Assembly: GCF_014268935.2 (NCBI RefSeq)
Contig: NZ_JABWRJ020000003.1
Location: 124,001 to 188,000, forward strand
Direction: 5' to 3'
DNA: 64,000 nt
Origin: Pseudomonas peradeniyensis
GTDB lineage: Bacteria > Pseudomonadota > Gammaproteobacteria > Pseudomonadales > Pseudomonadaceae
A model generated the notes under the pieces. The model did no database searches and was not told the origin of the DNA. It saw only the letters and a program-made list of their open reading frames with translations. The translations under genes were made by a program, and so were the position numbers. This document shows, piece by piece, positions 17,231-29,030 of this stretch (its first letter is position 1; the number at the start of each line of letters is the position of its first letter).

Positions 17231-18604
17231 CTAGAAGAAACTCAGGCCCACGTGGAACAGCTTCTCCACGTCCCGAATATGCTTTTTATCCACAACGAAC
17301 AGGATCACATGGTCGCCCGACTCGATCACCGTGTCGTCGTGGGCGATCAGCACTTCCTCGTCGCGGATGATCGCGCCAATGGTGGTGCCTGGCGGCAGCG
17401 AGATGTCCTCGATGGCCTTGCCCACCACCTTGCTCGACTTCGAGTCGCCGTGGGCCACTGCTTCGATGGCCTCGGCCGCGCCGCGGCGTAGCGAGTGCAC
17501 ACTGACGATATCGCCGCGGCGCACGTGGGCCAGCAAGGTGCCGATGGTGGCCAGTTGCGGGCTGATGGCGATGTCGATCTCGCCGCCTTGCACCAGGTCG
17601 ACGTAGGCCGGGTTGTTGATGATGGTCATCACCTTGCGCGAGCCCAGGCGCTTGGCCAGCAGCGACGACATGATGTTGGCCTCGTCGTCGTTGGTCAGGG
17701 CCAGGAAGATGTCGGCGTCGGCGATGTTCTCTTCGAGCATCAGGTCGCGGTCGGAGGCACTGCCCTGCAGCACCACGGTGCTTTCTAGGGTGTCGGAGAG
17801 GTAGCGGCAGCGCGCCGGGTTCATCTCGATGATCTTTACCTGGTAGCGGCTCTCGATGGCCTCGGCCAGGCGTTCGCCGATCTGCCCGCCGCCGGCGATG
17901 ACCACGCGCTTGTTGGTCTCGTCGATACGCCGCAGCTCGCCCATCACCGCGCGGATGTCCTTCTTCGCGGCGATGAAGAACACCTCGTCGTCGGCCTCGA
18001 TCACCGTGTCGCCCTGGGGCGTGATCGGCCGGTCGCGGCGGAAGATCGCCGCCACGCGGGTGTCGACGTTGGGCATGTGGGCGCGGATCTGGCGCAGTTG
18101 CTGGCCCACCAGCGGGCCGCCGTAGTAAGCCCTTACCGCCACCAGCTGGGCCTTGCCTTCGGCGAAGTCGATCACCTGCAGCGAGCCCGGGTGTTCGATC
18201 AGGCGCTTGATGTAGTTGGTCACCACCTGTTCGGGGCTGATCAGCACGTCCACCGGAATGTGGTCGTTGTCGAACAGCTCTTCGCGGGTCAGGTAGGCCG
18301 ACTCGCGCACCCGGGCGATCTTGGTCGGGGTGTGGAACAGCGAATAGGCCACCTGGCAGGCGACCATGTTGGTTTCGTCGCTGTTGGTCACCGCTACCAG
18401 CATGTCGGCGTCGTCGGCGCCGGCCTGGCGTAGCACCGTCGGCAGCGAGGCGCGGCCCTGCACGGTGCGGATGTCCAGGCGATCGCCCAGATCGCGCAGG
18501 CGCTCGCTGTCGGTGTCGACCACGGTGATGTCGTTGGCTTCGCTGGCCAGGTGCTCTGCCAGCGTACCGCCTACCTGGCCTGCGCCGAGGATGATGATCT
18601 TCAT
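17231..18604 (-). CDS. trkA: Trk system potassium uptake regulatory protein TrkA
   Basis: A 457-residue peripheral membrane protein that gates TrkH/TrkG potassium channels. It has two RCK halves: an N-terminal NAD-binding [13 protein letters not shown] and a second Rossmann motif ([16 protein letters not shown]) at about 233, each followed by a TrkA-C domain. Length is normal for TrkA. It follows rsmB by 26 bases in the same direction, the usual gene order in gammaproteobacteria. A DnaA box (17286-17294) lies near the end of the gene. Confidence 0.96.
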   Translation of the reverse strand: MKIIILGAGQVGGTLAEHLASEANDITVVDTDSERLRDLGDRLDIRTVQGRASLPTVLRQAGADDADMLVAVTNSDETNMVACQVAYSLFHTPTKIARVRESAYLTREELFDNDHIPVDVLISPEQVVTNYIKRLIEHPGSLQVIDFAEGKAQLVAVRAYYGGPLVGQQLRQIRAHMPNVDTRVAAIFRRDRPITPQGDTVIEADDEVFFIAAKKDIRAVMGELRRIDETNKRVVIAGGGQIGERLAEAIESRYQVKIIEMNPARCRYLSDTLESTVVLQGSASDRDLMLEENIADADIFLALTNDDEANIMSSLLAKRLGSRKVMTIINNPAYVDLVQGGEIDIAISPQLATIGTLLAHVRRGDIVSVHSLRRGAAEAIEAVAHGDSKSSKVVGKAIEDISLPPGTTIGAIIRDEEVLIAHDDTVIESGDHVILFVVDKKHIRDVEKLFHVGLSFF

Positions 18605-18630
18605 CCGCTACTCCCTACCCTTTTTGTTCT

Positions 18631-19941
18631 TTACCCGCGCGAGGCGGCAATCTTGATCAGCTTGGCATAGTAGAAACCGTCGTGGCCGCCTTCCTGGGCC
18701 AGCAACTGGCGGCCATGGGGCTGGCGCAGGCCGGCCTCGGTGGCCAGGTCCAGCTCGCGGGCGCCGGGGGTGCGGGCGAGGAAGGCGTCGATCACTTCGG
18801 TGTTCTCGGTCGGCAGGCTCGAGCAGGTGGCGTAGAGCAGCATGCCGCCCACTTCCAGGGTCGGCCACAGGGCGTCGAGCAGCTCGCCTTGCAGCGCGGC
18901 CAGGGCCGGGATGTCCTCGGCCTGGCGGGTCAGCTTGATGTCGGGGTGGCGGCGGATCACGCCGGTGGCCGAGCACGGCGCATCGAGCAGGATGCGCTGG
19001 AACGGCTTGCCGTCCCACCAGCTGGCGGTGTCGCGGGCGTCGCAGGCGATCAGCTCGGCATCGAGCTTGAGGCGGTCGAGGTTCTCGCGCACGCGGGCCA
19101 GGCGCTTGGCTTCCAGGTCGATGGCGACCATGTGGGCCAGGCCTGGCTCGGCTTCGAGCAGGTGGCAGGTCTTGCCGCCCGGGGCGCAGCAGGCGTCGAG
19201 CACGCGCTGGCCGGGGGCCAGTTCGAGCAGGTCGGCGGACAGCTGCGCGGCTTCGTCCTGCACGCTCACCCAGCCGTCGGCGAAGCCCGGCAGGCCGCGC
19301 ACGTCGCAGGCCTCGGCCAGGACGATGCCGTCGCGGCTGTACTGGCAGGCGCTGGCCTGGATGCCGGCCTCGGCCAGCAGCGCCAGGTAGGCATCGCGGC
19401 TGTGATGGCGGCGGTTTATCCGCAGGATCATCGGCGGGTGGGCGTTGTTGGCGGCGCAGATGGCTTCCCATTGTTCCGGCCAGAAGGCCTTCAGCGACTT
19501 CTGCAGCCAGCGTGGGTGGGCGGTACGCACCACCGGGTCGCGTTCCATGCCGGCGAGCAGCTCCTCGCCTTCACGCTGGGCGCGGCGCAGCACGGCATTG
19601 AGCAGGCCCTTGGCCCACGGCTTCTTGAGCTTGTCGGCGCAACCCACGGTCTCGCCGATGGCGGCGTGGGCCGGGATGCGCGTGTAGAACAACTGGTACA
19701 GGCCGACCAGCAGCAGCGCCTGCACATCGGCGTCGGCAGCCTTGAACGGCTTCTGCAGCAGTTGCGCGGCCAGCAGGTCCAGGCGCGGTTGCCAGCGGGC
19801 GGTGCCGAAGGCCAGGTCCTGGGTCAGGCCGCGGTCGCGCTCCTCGACCTTGTCCAGTTGCGCTGGCAGCGAGCTGTTCAGCGAGGCCTTGCCACTAAGC
19901 ACGGCGGCAAGGGCACGGGCGGCGGCCAGGCGTGGGTTCAT
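18631..19941 (-). CDS. rsmB: 16S rRNA (cytosine-967-C5)-methyltransferase
   Basis: A 436-residue methyltransferase with an N-terminal NusB-like RNA-binding domain and a C-terminal Rossmann domain. The SAM site [16 protein letters not shown], the motif DAPCSATG and the catalytic-cysteine motif YATCS are all present. Its start overlaps the stop of fmt by 4 bases. The fmt-rsmB-trkA order is conserved in many proteobacteria. Confidence 0.96.
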   Translation of the reverse strand: MNPRLAAARALAAVLSGKASLNSSLPAQLDKVEERDRGLTQDLAFGTARWQPRLDLLAAQLLQKPFKAADADVQALLLVGLYQLFYTRIPAHAAIGETVGCADKLKKPWAKGLLNAVLRRAQREGEELLAGMERDPVVRTAHPRWLQKSLKAFWPEQWEAICAANNAHPPMILRINRRHHSRDAYLALLAEAGIQASACQYSRDGIVLAEACDVRGLPGFADGWVSVQDEAAQLSADLLELAPGQRVLDACCAPGGKTCHLLEAEPGLAHMVAIDLEAKRLARVRENLDRLKLDAELIACDARDTASWWDGKPFQRILLDAPCSATGVIRRHPDIKLTRQAEDIPALAALQGELLDALWPTLEVGGMLLYATCSSLPTENTEVIDAFLARTPGARELDLATEAGLRQPHGRQLLAQEGGHDGFYYAKLIKIAASRG

Positions 19942-20870
19942 TGGCCGAGCACCTTGCCACTGGCGAACTTCTCGCGGCGGCTGTTGAACAGGTCGCTGAA
20001 GGCCAGGGCCTTGCCGCCGGGCAGTTGCAGGCGGGTCAGGCTCAGGGCGCCATCACCGCAGGCGACGACCAGGCCGTCCTTGCTGGCGGAGAGGATTTCA
20101 CCGGGGGCGCCCTTGCCTGTGGACAAGTTGGCGGCCAGCACCTTCACGCTTTCGCCGTCGAGGGTGCTGTGGCACACCGGCCAGGGGTTGAAGGCACGGA
20201 TCAGGCGCTCCAGCTCGACGGCCGGGCGGCTCCAGTCGATGCGGGCTTCGTCCTTGTTCAGCTTGTGGGCATAAGTGGCCAGGGCATCGTCCTGCACTTC
20301 ACCTTGCAGCGAACCGTCTGCCAAGCCGGCGATTGCCTGGACTACAGCAGGTGGGCCCATTTCGGCGAGGCGGTCATGCAGGGTGCCACCGGTGTCCTCG
20401 GCGCTGATCGGGGTGACCACCTTGAGCAGCATCGGGCCGGTATCCAGGCCGGCTTCCATGCGCATCACGGTCACACCGCTCTCGGCGTCGCCGGCTTCCA
20501 CGGCGCGCTGGATCGGCGCCGCACCGCGCCAGCGTGGCAGCAGGGAGGCGTGGCTGTTGATGCAGCCCAGGCGCGGGATATCCAGCACTACCTGCGGCAG
20601 GATCAGGCCGTAGGCGACCACCACCATCAGGTCCGGCTTGAGCGCGGCGAGCTCGGCTTGCGCCTCGGCGTTGCGCAGGGTCTGCGGCTGGTACACCGGG
20701 ATGTCATGGGCTACAGCCAGCGCCTTGACTGCGGTTGGCATGAGCTTCTGGCCACGGCCAGCCGGGCGGTCGGGCTGGGTGTAGACGGCCACGATCTCGT
20801 ACGGGCTGTCGAGCAGGGCCTTGAGGTGTTCGGCGGCAAACTCTGGAGTGCCTGCGAAGACGATGCGCAT
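19938..20870 (-). CDS. fmt: Methionyl-tRNA formyltransferase
   Basis: A 310-residue enzyme that formylates initiator Met-tRNA. Diagnostic sequence includes [13 protein letters not shown], the catalytic block [18 protein letters not shown] with Asn and His, and the later [17 protein letters not shown]. It follows def on the same strand, but an intrinsic terminator lies between them. Overlap with rsmB suggests coupled translation. Confidence 0.97.
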   Translation of the reverse strand: MRIVFAGTPEFAAEHLKALLDSPYEIVAVYTQPDRPAGRGQKLMPTAVKALAVAHDIPVYQPQTLRNAEAQAELAALKPDLMVVVAYGLILPQVVLDIPRLGCINSHASLLPRWRGAAPIQRAVEAGDAESGVTVMRMEAGLDTGPMLLKVVTPISAEDTGGTLHDRLAEMGPPAVVQAIAGLADGSLQGEVQDDALATYAHKLNKDEARIDWSRPAVELERLIRAFNPWPVCHSTLDGESVKVLAANLSTGKGAPGEILSASKDGLVVACGDGALSLTRLQLPGGKALAFSDLFNSRREKFASGKVLGQ

Positions 20871-20884
20871 GGAGTTCTCGCTTC

Positions 20885-20919
20885 TTCAAAAAGAAAAAGG
20901 CTTGCCGGAGCAAGCCTTC
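20885..20919 (-). terminator. Rho-independent terminator between def and fmt (minus strand)
   Basis: Read on the minus strand, AAGGCTTGC-TCC-GGCAAGCCTT is followed by TTTCTTTTT. The hairpin starts about 14 bases after the def stop and ends 15 bases before the fmt start, so it would limit read-through from def into fmt-rsmB-trkA. Confidence 0.8.
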
Positions 20920-20932
20920 TGGAAGGTGGGGA

Positions 20933-21439
20933 TCAGGCTTGCTGGCGGTGCTGCTTTTCCAGCTTCTTCTTGATCCGGTCGCGTTTGAGCTGGGACAGGT
21001 AGTCGACGAACAGCTTGCCGTTGAGGTGATCGAACTCGTGCTGCACGCACACGGCCAGCAGGCCTTCGCATTCCAGTTCGTAGGGCTTGCCGTCGCGGTC
21101 CTGGGCCTTGACCCGCACGCGCAGCGGGCGATCGACGTTCTCGTAGAAGCCGGGCACCGACAGGCAGCCTTCCTGGTACTGGCCCATGTCGTGGGTCAGC
21201 TCCTCGACCGTGGGGTTGATGAAAACGCGCGGTTCGCTGCGGTCTTCGCTCAGGTCCATTACCACGACCTGCTTGTGCACGTTGACCTGGGTGGCGGCCA
21301 GGCCGATGCCGGGCGCCTCGTACATGGTCTCGAACATGTCGTCGATCAGCTGGCTCAGGGCGTCGTCGAACTCCGTCACCGGTTTGGCGATGGTGCGCAG
21401 GCGCGGATCGGGGAATTCGAGAATGTTCAAAATGGCCAT
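20933..21439 (-). CDS. def: Peptide deformylase
   Basis: A 168-residue metalloenzyme that removes the formyl group from nascent proteins. The three signature blocks are present: [17 protein letters not shown] with metal ligand Cys92, and QHEFDHLNG with His134, Glu135 and His138. The start [11 protein letters not shown] is the family norm; an upstream ATG would add 15 unlikely residues. It is the first gene of the minus-strand set and is divergent from dprA. Confidence 0.97.
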   Translation of the reverse strand: MAILNILEFPDPRLRTIAKPVTEFDDALSQLIDDMFETMYEAPGIGLAATQVNVHKQVVVMDLSEDRSEPRVFINPTVEELTHDMGQYQEGCLSVPGFYENVDRPLRVRVKAQDRDGKPYELECEGLLAVCVQHEFDHLNGKLFVDYLSQLKRDRIKKKLEKQHRQQA

Positions 21440-21592
21440 GGCGGTCAGGCAGTCACTGTGCGGTCGGTTGAAAACTGAGCACACATAATAAAGGGAAATG
21501 GGGCGTTCGGCACCTGTGAAGCTTGGCTAGGGTCTCTATGGGCTTGATAGCTGCCATTTCATGGACAGCTTTTCAAAGTGTTACTCACAAAG

Positions 21593-21601
21593 TTATCCAC
21601 A
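21593..21601 (+). other. DnaA box (perfect consensus) upstream of dprA
   Basis: TTATCCACA within AAAGTTATCCACAGGTTGTG, 47 bases before the dprA start. The def-dprA divergent gap (21440-21647) otherwise shows no clear operator. Confidence 0.7.
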
Positions 21602-21647
21602 GGTTGTGCCACGTATCTGGCCCCCTGTCGATCAAGGACGATCCACC

Positions 21648-22745
21648 ATGAACCCATCCCGTTCGTCGCCTTGTCCGCCTGCGGAACTGGAGGCGCGGCT
21701 GCGTCTTCATAGCCTTCCAGAGATTGGCTTGCGTCGTTTCCATACCCTCATCGAAGCGTTCGGCAGTGCCTCGTCGGCACTTAGCGCGCCGGCCAGTGCC
21801 TGGCAGGCGTTGGGGCTGAAGGCTGCCAGTATAGACGCCCGGCGCAGCCCGCAAGTGCGCGATGGCGCATTGGCTGCAATGCTCTGGCTAGAGCGTCCGG
21901 GCCAGCATTTACTGATGTGGGACGGGCCTGGCTACCCGGCGTTGCTGGCCGAGATAGACGATCCGCCGCCGCTGTTGTTCGTCGCGGGCGACCCCGATTT
22001 GCTCGAACAACCGCAACTGGCGATCGTGGGTAGCAGGCGTGCTTCACCCCCGGCGCTGGATACCGCAGGCGCGTTTTCCCGATGCCTTTCCCAGGCTGGT
22101 TTCACCATCACCAGCGGGCTGGCGCTGGGCGTCGACGGTGCCGCTCATCGGGCCGCTTTGAAGGCCGGCGGGCACACCATCGGGGTGCTCGGCACGGGGC
22201 TGCAAAAACTTTATCCACAGCGCCATCGTGACCTGGCGCGGGCAATGCTCGACAGTGGCAGCGCGCTGGTTTCCGAGTACCCGCTGGATGCCGGGCCGCT
22301 GGCCGGCAACTTCCCGCGCCGCAACCGGATCATCAGCGGCTTGTCGCTGGGTGTGCTGGTGGTCGAGGCCAGCCTGGCCAGCGGTTCGTTGATCACCGCA
22401 CGGCTTGCTGCCGAACAGGGGCGGGAGGTGTACGCGATTCCCGGGTCCATTCATCACCCCGGCGCCAAGGGCTGCCACCAGCTGATCCGCGATGGCGCCC
22501 TGCTGGTGGAAAGCGTGGAGCAGATCCTCGACAGCCTGCGCGGTTGGCAGAACCTGCCGCCTGCGGTTGTGGATAAACCCGCTCATCCATTGATCGCCCT
22601 GCTCCACGCCGCACCCCAGACCACCGAGGGCCTGGCCAGCAGCAGCGGCCTGCCACTGGCTCAGGTACTGGCCAGCCTGACCGAGCTGGAGCTTGAAGGC
22701 CGGGTGAGCAATGAAGCCGGGCGTTGGTTTGCCCGTGCCGGCTAA
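21648..22745 (+). CDS. dprA: DNA-processing protein DprA/Smf
   Basis: A 365-residue RecA-loading protein that protects incoming single-stranded DNA. An N-terminal SAM/HhH-like part (LHSLPEIGLRRFHTL) precedes the Rossmann-like core with AIVGSRRASP, SGLALGVDGAAHRAAL, GTGLQKLYPQRH, FPRRNRIISGLS and a C-terminal winged-helix DML1-like part. The ATG at 21648 has AAGGA 9 bases before it. Two exact DnaA boxes lie inside (22211 and 22568). tsaC follows in the same direction. Confidence 0.95.
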   Translation: MNPSRSSPCPPAELEARLRLHSLPEIGLRRFHTLIEAFGSASSALSAPASAWQALGLKAASIDARRSPQVRDGALAAMLWLERPGQHLLMWDGPGYPALLAEIDDPPPLLFVAGDPDLLEQPQLAIVGSRRASPPALDTAGAFSRCLSQAGFTITSGLALGVDGAAHRAALKAGGHTIGVLGTGLQKLYPQRHRDLARAMLDSGSALVSEYPLDAGPLAGNFPRRNRIISGLSLGVLVVEASLASGSLITARLAAEQGREVYAIPGSIHHPGAKGCHQLIRDGALLVESVEQILDSLRGWQNLPPAVVDKPAHPLIALLHAAPQTTEGLASSSGLPLAQVLASLTELELEGRVSNEAGRWFARAG

Positions 22746-22784
22746 GTACACTGCGCGCACGGCGTTTATGCGGAGAGACGGAAA

Positions 22785-23342
22785 ATGGTGAGCAGTTGGC
22801 GTGTGCAACAAGCCGCGCGCGAGGTGAAGGCGGGTGCGGTGATCGCCTATCCGACGGAAGCGGTCTGGGGCCTGGGCTGCGACCCGTGGAACGAGGACGC
22901 GGTGTATCGCCTGCTGGCGCTCAAGTCGCGGCCTGTGGATAAAGGGCTGATCCTGGTCGCCGACAACATTCGCCAGTTCGATTTTCTGTTCGAGGATTTC
23001 CCCCAGGACTGGATCGACCGCATGAGCGCCACCTGGCCGGGGCCGAACACCTGGCTGGTGCCGCACCAGGGCCTGCTGCCCGAGTGGGTGACCGGGCAGC
23101 ATGACACCGTGGCGCTGCGGGTCAGCGATCATCCACAGGTGCGTGAGTTGTGCGCGCTGGTCGGGCCGTTGATCTCCACCTCCTGCAACCCGGCCGGGCG
23201 GCCGGCGGCGAAGAGCCGGTTGCGGGTGGAACAGTATTTCCACAACGAGCTGGACATGGTGTTGGGTGGGGCGTTGGGGGGGCGGAAGAATCCCAGCCTG
23301 ATTCGCGACCTGGCGACTGGCGAGGTTGTGCGCCCGGGCTGA
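22785..23342 (+). CDS. tsaC: Threonylcarbamoyl-AMP synthase
   Basis: A 185-residue YrdC-domain enzyme that makes the threonylcarbamoyl-AMP used for t6A37 of t[18 protein letters not shown], the [12 protein letters not shown] block and [14 protein letters not shown] are diagnostic. It lies 39 bases after dprA, an order common in gammaproteobacteria. A DnaA box (22934-22942, minus strand) overlaps the codons for PVDKG. Confidence 0.95.
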   Translation: MVSSWRVQQAAREVKAGAVIAYPTEAVWGLGCDPWNEDAVYRLLALKSRPVDKGLILVADNIRQFDFLFEDFPQDWIDRMSATWPGPNTWLVPHQGLLPEWVTGQHDTVALRVSDHPQVRELCALVGPLISTSCNPAGRPAAKSRLRVEQYFHNELDMVLGGALGGRKNPSLIRDLATGEVVRPG

Positions 23343-23344
23343 TA

Positions 23345-23455
23345 CCGCTGGCGAGGGCTTTGCCCTCGTTTCGCGGCACAAGGCCGCTCCTACAAGCAAT
23401 CGCGATCCCCTGTAGGAGCGGCCTTGTGCCGCGAAAGGGCCGCAAAGCGGCCCCA
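23345..23455. repeat. REP pair (BIME), GCGGCCTTGTGCCGC type
   Basis: Two inverted arms with TTTCGCGGCACAAGGCCGCTCCTACA and its complement are flanked by the stems GAGGGCTTTGCCCTC and GGGCCGCAAAGCGGCCC, directly after tsaC. Confidence 0.9.
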
Positions 23456-23579
23456 GAATTCCCGCCGATTTTTCTGATTTGCACCCAGATGGCTGCCCAT
23501 TCTGAATTCAGAGAAATATCCTACGCAGTCTGTCGACTGCCATTACCTTCTCAGTGGGAACGCTTGCCTCTAGGCTCCA

Positions 23580-23760
23580 AACCGTCGCCGAATAACTTGG
23601 CGATCGGGTGTGGTAGCCCGGGTATTCGATTCCCCATGTCAGTCCATGGCGGCTGTGCGTGGGAGGCTTTCGAGCCTGCCTGGTTTGGGAATCGCCCGGG
23701 TCTACCACCTCGCGTACAGTCGCCACCCAATTCGCGTGGTAGCGGGGCCGGTGGTTTTTT
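23580..23760 (+). ncRNA. Candidate structured leader or small RNA upstream of the DUF3077-like gene
   Basis: Several nested inverted repeats occur in about 180 bases: TCGCC...GGCGA (23585-23603); a long stem of GTGGTAG, CCCGGG and CGATTCCC (23610-23634) with GGGAATCG, CCCGGG and CTACCAC (23687-23708); and inside it the perfect UUCG tetraloop hairpin AGGCT-TTCG-AGCCT (23664-23677). CTACCAC can instead pair with a second GTGGTAG copy (23736-23742), extended by CGCG/CGCG. GCCACC (23722-23727) can pair with GGTGGT (23750-23755), followed by T6, a terminator-like end just before the ribosome binding site. It could be a cis-regulator or a free small RNA. Confidence 0.5.
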
Positions 23761-23775
23761 AAGGAGCGAATTCCC

Positions 23776-24087
23776 ATGACTAGAAAGCTTGTTCCCGATC
23801 CACCACTCCCAAATACCACAACCCACCCCTTTGGCCGCTGCGATGCCGGCCACCCACCGCTCTTCACCGTAAATCCCAACATCGAAGCCCACGACGCCCT
23901 GGTACACGTCGCGCTCTACCTGCGCTGCGCCTACGACACTGGCATCAAGGCCCTCGATCACCTGCGCGACGAGGGGCGTGGCATGTATTGGTCGAGCCTG
24001 CATTCGCTGGAAATGGCGGAGGGGTTGGTAGAGGCGATGCTCGATGGCATCGAGTCGGCGCCTGTAGCCCAAGGCGCTGCTGACTAG
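23776..24087 (+). CDS. Small DUF3077-like protein, function unknown
   Basis: A 103-residue soluble protein with a proline-rich N-terminus, then LFTVNPNIEAHDALVHVALYL and a helical end with SLEMAEGLVEAM. The pattern resembles the DUF3077 family of short Pseudomonas proteins; this is a judgement by eye. AAGGAG lies 9 bases before the ATG. It is alone between two REP pairs and behind the inverted-repeat leader, so its expression is probably controlled through that leader. No function can be proposed. Confidence 0.7.
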   Translation: MTRKLVPDPPLPNTTTHPFGRCDAGHPPLFTVNPNIEAHDALVHVALYLRCAYDTGIKALDHLRDEGRGMYWSSLHSLEMAEGLVEAMLDGIESAPVAQGAAD

Positions 24088-24144
24088 TTGGCGCTATCGC
24101 GGGCAATGTTTTGAATTTGCGTTCGACTTGGGCTCGCTGGGGCC

Positions 24145-26270
<2,126 letters not shown>

Positions 26271-26273
26271 GCC

Positions 26274-26282
26274 TGTGGATAA
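26274..26282 (-). other. DnaA box (perfect consensus) between hemF and aroE
   Basis: TGTGGATAA on the plus strand is TTATCCACA on the minus strand. It fills the 25-base gap just before the aroE ribosome binding site. Confidence 0.65.
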
Positions 26283-26295
26283 CCGAGGAGCCCTC

Positions 26296-27120
26296 ATGGA
26301 CCAGTACGTCGTATTCGGCAACCCCATCGGCCACAGCAAGTCGCCGCTGATCCACCGCCTGTTCGCCGACCAGACCGGCCAGGACCTGGAGTACGCCACC
26401 CTGCTCGCGCCGCTGGACGAGTTCAGTGACTGCGCCACAGGCTTCTTCAAGCAAGGCAGCGGCGCCAACGTCACCGTGCCATTCAAGGAAGAGGCCTATC
26501 GCCTGTGCGACAGCCTCACCCCGCGCGCCCAGCGTGCCGGTGCGGTGAACACCCTCACCAAGCTGGCCGACGGCACCCTGCAGGGTGACAACACCGACGG
26601 CGCGGGGCTGGTGCGTGACCTGACGGTGAACGCCGGGGTGACCTTGGCGGGCAAGCGCATCCTTATCCTTGGCGCCGGCGGTGCTGTTCGGGGTGTGCTG
26701 GAGCCGATCCTGGCGCACAAGCCGCAATCGCTGGTGATCGCCAACCGTACCGTTGAGAAAGCCGAGCAGCTGGCGCGGGAGTTCGATGAGCTGGGGCCGG
26801 TGGTGGCCAGTGGATTCAGCTGGTTGCAGGAGCCGGTGGACGTGATCATCAATGCCACCTCGGCGAGCCTTTCCGGCGAGCTGCCGCCGATTGCCGATAG
26901 CCTGGTCGAGGCGGGGCGCACCGTGTGCTACGACATGATGTATGGCAAGGAGCCGACGCCTTTCTGCCAGTGGGCGAGCAAGCTGGGGGCGGCCAAGGTG
27001 CTGGATGGGCTGGGGATGCTGGCCGAGCAGGCAGCCGAGGCGTTCTTTATCTGGCGGGGGGTGCGTCCGGACACGGCGCCTGTGCTGGATGAACTGCGTC
27101 GGCAACTGGCGCGCAGTTGA
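26296..27120 (+). CDS. aroE: Shikimate dehydrogenase (NADP+)
   Basis: A 274-residue enzyme of chorismate synthesis. [24 protein letters not shown] with catalytic Lys64, [11 protein letters not shown] and the NADP-binding [10 protein letters not shown] are present. GAGGAG lies 5 bases before the ATG. Its last 74 bases overlap a convergent small gene. The position after hemF is conserved in pseudomonads. Confidence 0.97.
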   Translation: MDQYVVFGNPIGHSKSPLIHRLFADQTGQDLEYATLLAPLDEFSDCATGFFKQGSGANVTVPFKEEAYRLCDSLTPRAQRAGAVNTLTKLADGTLQGDNTDGAGLVRDLTVNAGVTLAGKRILILGAGGAVRGVLEPILAHKPQSLVIANRTVEKAEQLAREFDELGPVVASGFSWLQEPVDVIINATSASLSGELPPIADSLVEAGRTVCYDMMYGKEPTPFCQWASKLGAAKVLDGLGMLAEQAAEAFFIWRGVRPDTAPVLDELRRQLARS

Positions 27121-27355
27121 CGTCGGAGCGTTGTCGGATGAATTGGTGCTCCAGTTCGACCTGCTGACGGTAGTGAGCAAGTTTTGCTGCGGATTGCGTC
27201 ATGCCAGTGTAGGGTTCGTGTGCGGTCATATCGCTTTCCAGACGGGCAATACGTGCCTGTGCATCGGCAACGCTCCAGCAGTTTTCCGCAGCGCCGCTGT
27301 TAGGCGCGGCCAGTAATGGCACCAGTGCCAGTGCGAAATAAACGCAACTACTCAT
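27047..27355 (-). CDS. Small secreted protein, function unknown
   Basis: A 102-residue protein with an N-terminal hydrophobic segment and a likely signal peptide cut after a Gly-Ala-Ala stretch near residue 23. The mature part is helical, with a Cys near the start and two near the end. GGAG stands 6 bases before the ATG, which supports translation. The last 25 or so codons are antisense to the end of aroE, so the C-terminal sequence is constrained by that gene. I do not recognise a family. Confidence 0.55.
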   Translation of the reverse strand: MSSCVYFALALVPLLAAPNSGAAENCWSVADAQARIARLESDMTAHEPYTGMTQSAAKLAHYRQQVELEHQFIRQRSDVNCAPVADAVHPAQAPCPDAPPAR

Positions 27356-27438
27356 GGCGTGCTCCGCAGTGAATGAGCGTTATTCACTCTTTCACTGCCT
27401 GCACGTTGCACGCAACTGACAGAAATGCCAGTTGACCG

Positions 27439-29004
27439 TCAGCCCTCGAAGCGTATTGGGCAGCTCGCCAGGCCTTCCAGCTTCTGCAGTTCCTCTATCA
27501 CCTGCGGCCGCGCTCGCTGCAATGTCAGGCTCCCGCCATTGCGCAGCAACCGCCGCGCCTCGCGGTGCAACATATCCACACCCGAGTAATCGATGAAGTT
27601 CACCTGCCGTGCATCGATCACCACATGCGGCCCCTGGCAGCGCTGCAAGCGCACCTGCAGGTAATGCGCCGCGCCGAAGAAGATCGACCCGCCCACCCGC
27701 AACACATCCGCCTCCCCTTCCCGGCTCTGCTGCACCCGTGGCCGCGAAGTGCGCTTGAGGTAGAAGAACAGCGACGCCAGCACCCCGGCGTAGATCGCCG
27801 TCTGCAACTCCAGCAGCAGGGTCGCGGTGGCGGTCAGCGCCATCACCAGGAACTCCGAGCGGCTGACCCGGAACAGCGCACGGATGCCGCGATGGTCCAC
27901 CAGCCCCCAGCAGATCAACAGGATGCTGCCCGCCATCGCCGGGATCGGCAGATGGGCGATCAGCCCGGCACCAGCGACCGCGAACAGCGCCACCCACAGC
28001 GCCGAGAACACCCCGGCCAATGGCGAGCGGGCACCTGCGTCGTAGCTGAGCCCGGAGCGGGTAAAGGAGCCGGAGGACAGGTAGCCGGAAAACAATGCCC
28101 CGACGATGTTCGACAGGCCCTGGGCGCGGATCTCCTGGTTGGCGTCGATCAGTTGCTCGGAGCGCGCGGACAGGGAGCGTGCGATGGACAGGCTGGTGAC
28201 CAGCCCGAGCATGCCGACAGCCACGGCACTGGGCAGCAGGCGCAGTATCAATTCCACATCGAGTAACGGTAGTGGGCTGAGCGGTGGCAACTGGCCGACG
28301 AAGGCGGGCACGCGCGGTACATGGCCGAACACGCCGGGCAACAGCCAGGCCGCCAGGCTCACCAGCAGCAGGCTTATCAACAGGCTCGGCCAGCGTGGAC
28401 GCCACAGCTTCAACACCATGCCAATCACCAGGGTGCTCAGCCCCAGAATCAGCGATGGCATGTCCACCTCGCCAACATGGCCAGCCAAATCCTGCACGGT
28501 CTTCAGAGCCGTGGCCTGGCTAGGTAGGTCCAGGCCCAGCAGGTTGGGCAGTTGCCCCAGGGCGATGACGACAGCGGCACCGAGGGTGAAGCCCAGTACC
28601 ACCGAATGGGAGACGAAGTTGACCAGCGCGCCGAAGCGCAGCAGCCCCAGCAAGAGTTGGAAGATGCCGCCGAGGAAGGTCAGCAGCAGCACCAGGGTCA
28701 CGTAGTCGGTGCTGCCGGCCACGGCCAGTGGGCTGATGCTGGCATAGAGGACGATGGAAATGGCGGCGGTTGGGCCGCAGATCAGGTGCCAGGACGAGCC
28801 CCACAGGCAGGCAACCAGCACTGGCACGATGGCGGCGTACAGGCCGTACTCGGCGGGCAGGCCGGCGATCAGCGCGTAGGCGATCGATTGCGGCAGGGCG
28901 AGGATAGCGCCGCTCAGGCCCACCAGCAGGTCCTGGCGCAGGCTGCGGCCCGATTGGCGGGGGAGCCAGGTAAGGAAGGGCAGCAGGAAGGTCAGGCGTG
29001 GCAT
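27439..29004 (-). CDS. SulP-family anion transporter with STAS domain (probable sulfate)
   Basis: A 521-residue SLC26/SulP transporter: signature region LSGAILALPQSIAYALIAGLP, about ten or more membrane segments, and a C-terminal STAS domain with VIDARQVNFIDYSGVDML. The ATG at 29004 has AAGGA upstream; an earlier in-frame start adds 26 hydrophilic residues without support. It follows choX and betC in the same direction. Sulfate released from choline-O-sulfate by BetC could be its substrate, but this is inference. A REP pair separates it from choX. Confidence 0.88.
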   Translation of the reverse strand: MPRLTFLLPFLTWLPRQSGRSLRQDLLVGLSGAILALPQSIAYALIAGLPAEYGLYAAIVPVLVACLWGSSWHLICGPTAAISIVLYASISPLAVAGSTDYVTLVLLLTFLGGIFQLLLGLLRFGALVNFVSHSVVLGFTLGAAVVIALGQLPNLLGLDLPSQATALKTVQDLAGHVGEVDMPSLILGLSTLVIGMVLKLWRPRWPSLLISLLLVSLAAWLLPGVFGHVPRVPAFVGQLPPLSPLPLLDVELILRLLPSAVAVGMLGLVTSLSIARSLSARSEQLIDANQEIRAQGLSNIVGALFSGYLSSGSFTRSGLSYDAGARSPLAGVFSALWVALFAVAGAGLIAHLPIPAMAGSILLICWGLVDHRGIRALFRVSRSEFLVMALTATATLLLELQTAIYAGVLASLFFYLKRTSRPRVQQSREGEADVLRVGGSIFFGAAHYLQVRLQRCQGPHVVIDARQVNFIDYSGVDMLHREARRLLRNGGSLTLQRARPQVIEELQKLEGLASCPIRFEG

Positions 29005-29030
29005 GGGGGGTCCTTGATAATGCACGATCT

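Noticed and set aside
17240-17260. Possible second parS (CCCACGTGGAACAG) in the trkA gene
   Set aside because: Only the right half matches; the left half (GGCC instead of GTTC) breaks the palindrome.
23618-23640. tRNA T-arm-like sequence GGGTATTCGATTCCCC, suggesting a tRNA fragment or attachment site
   Set aside because: The flanks do not form the 5-bp T-stem with a 7-base loop and there is no acceptor stem or CCA. It fits better as part of the long inverted repeat of the leader.
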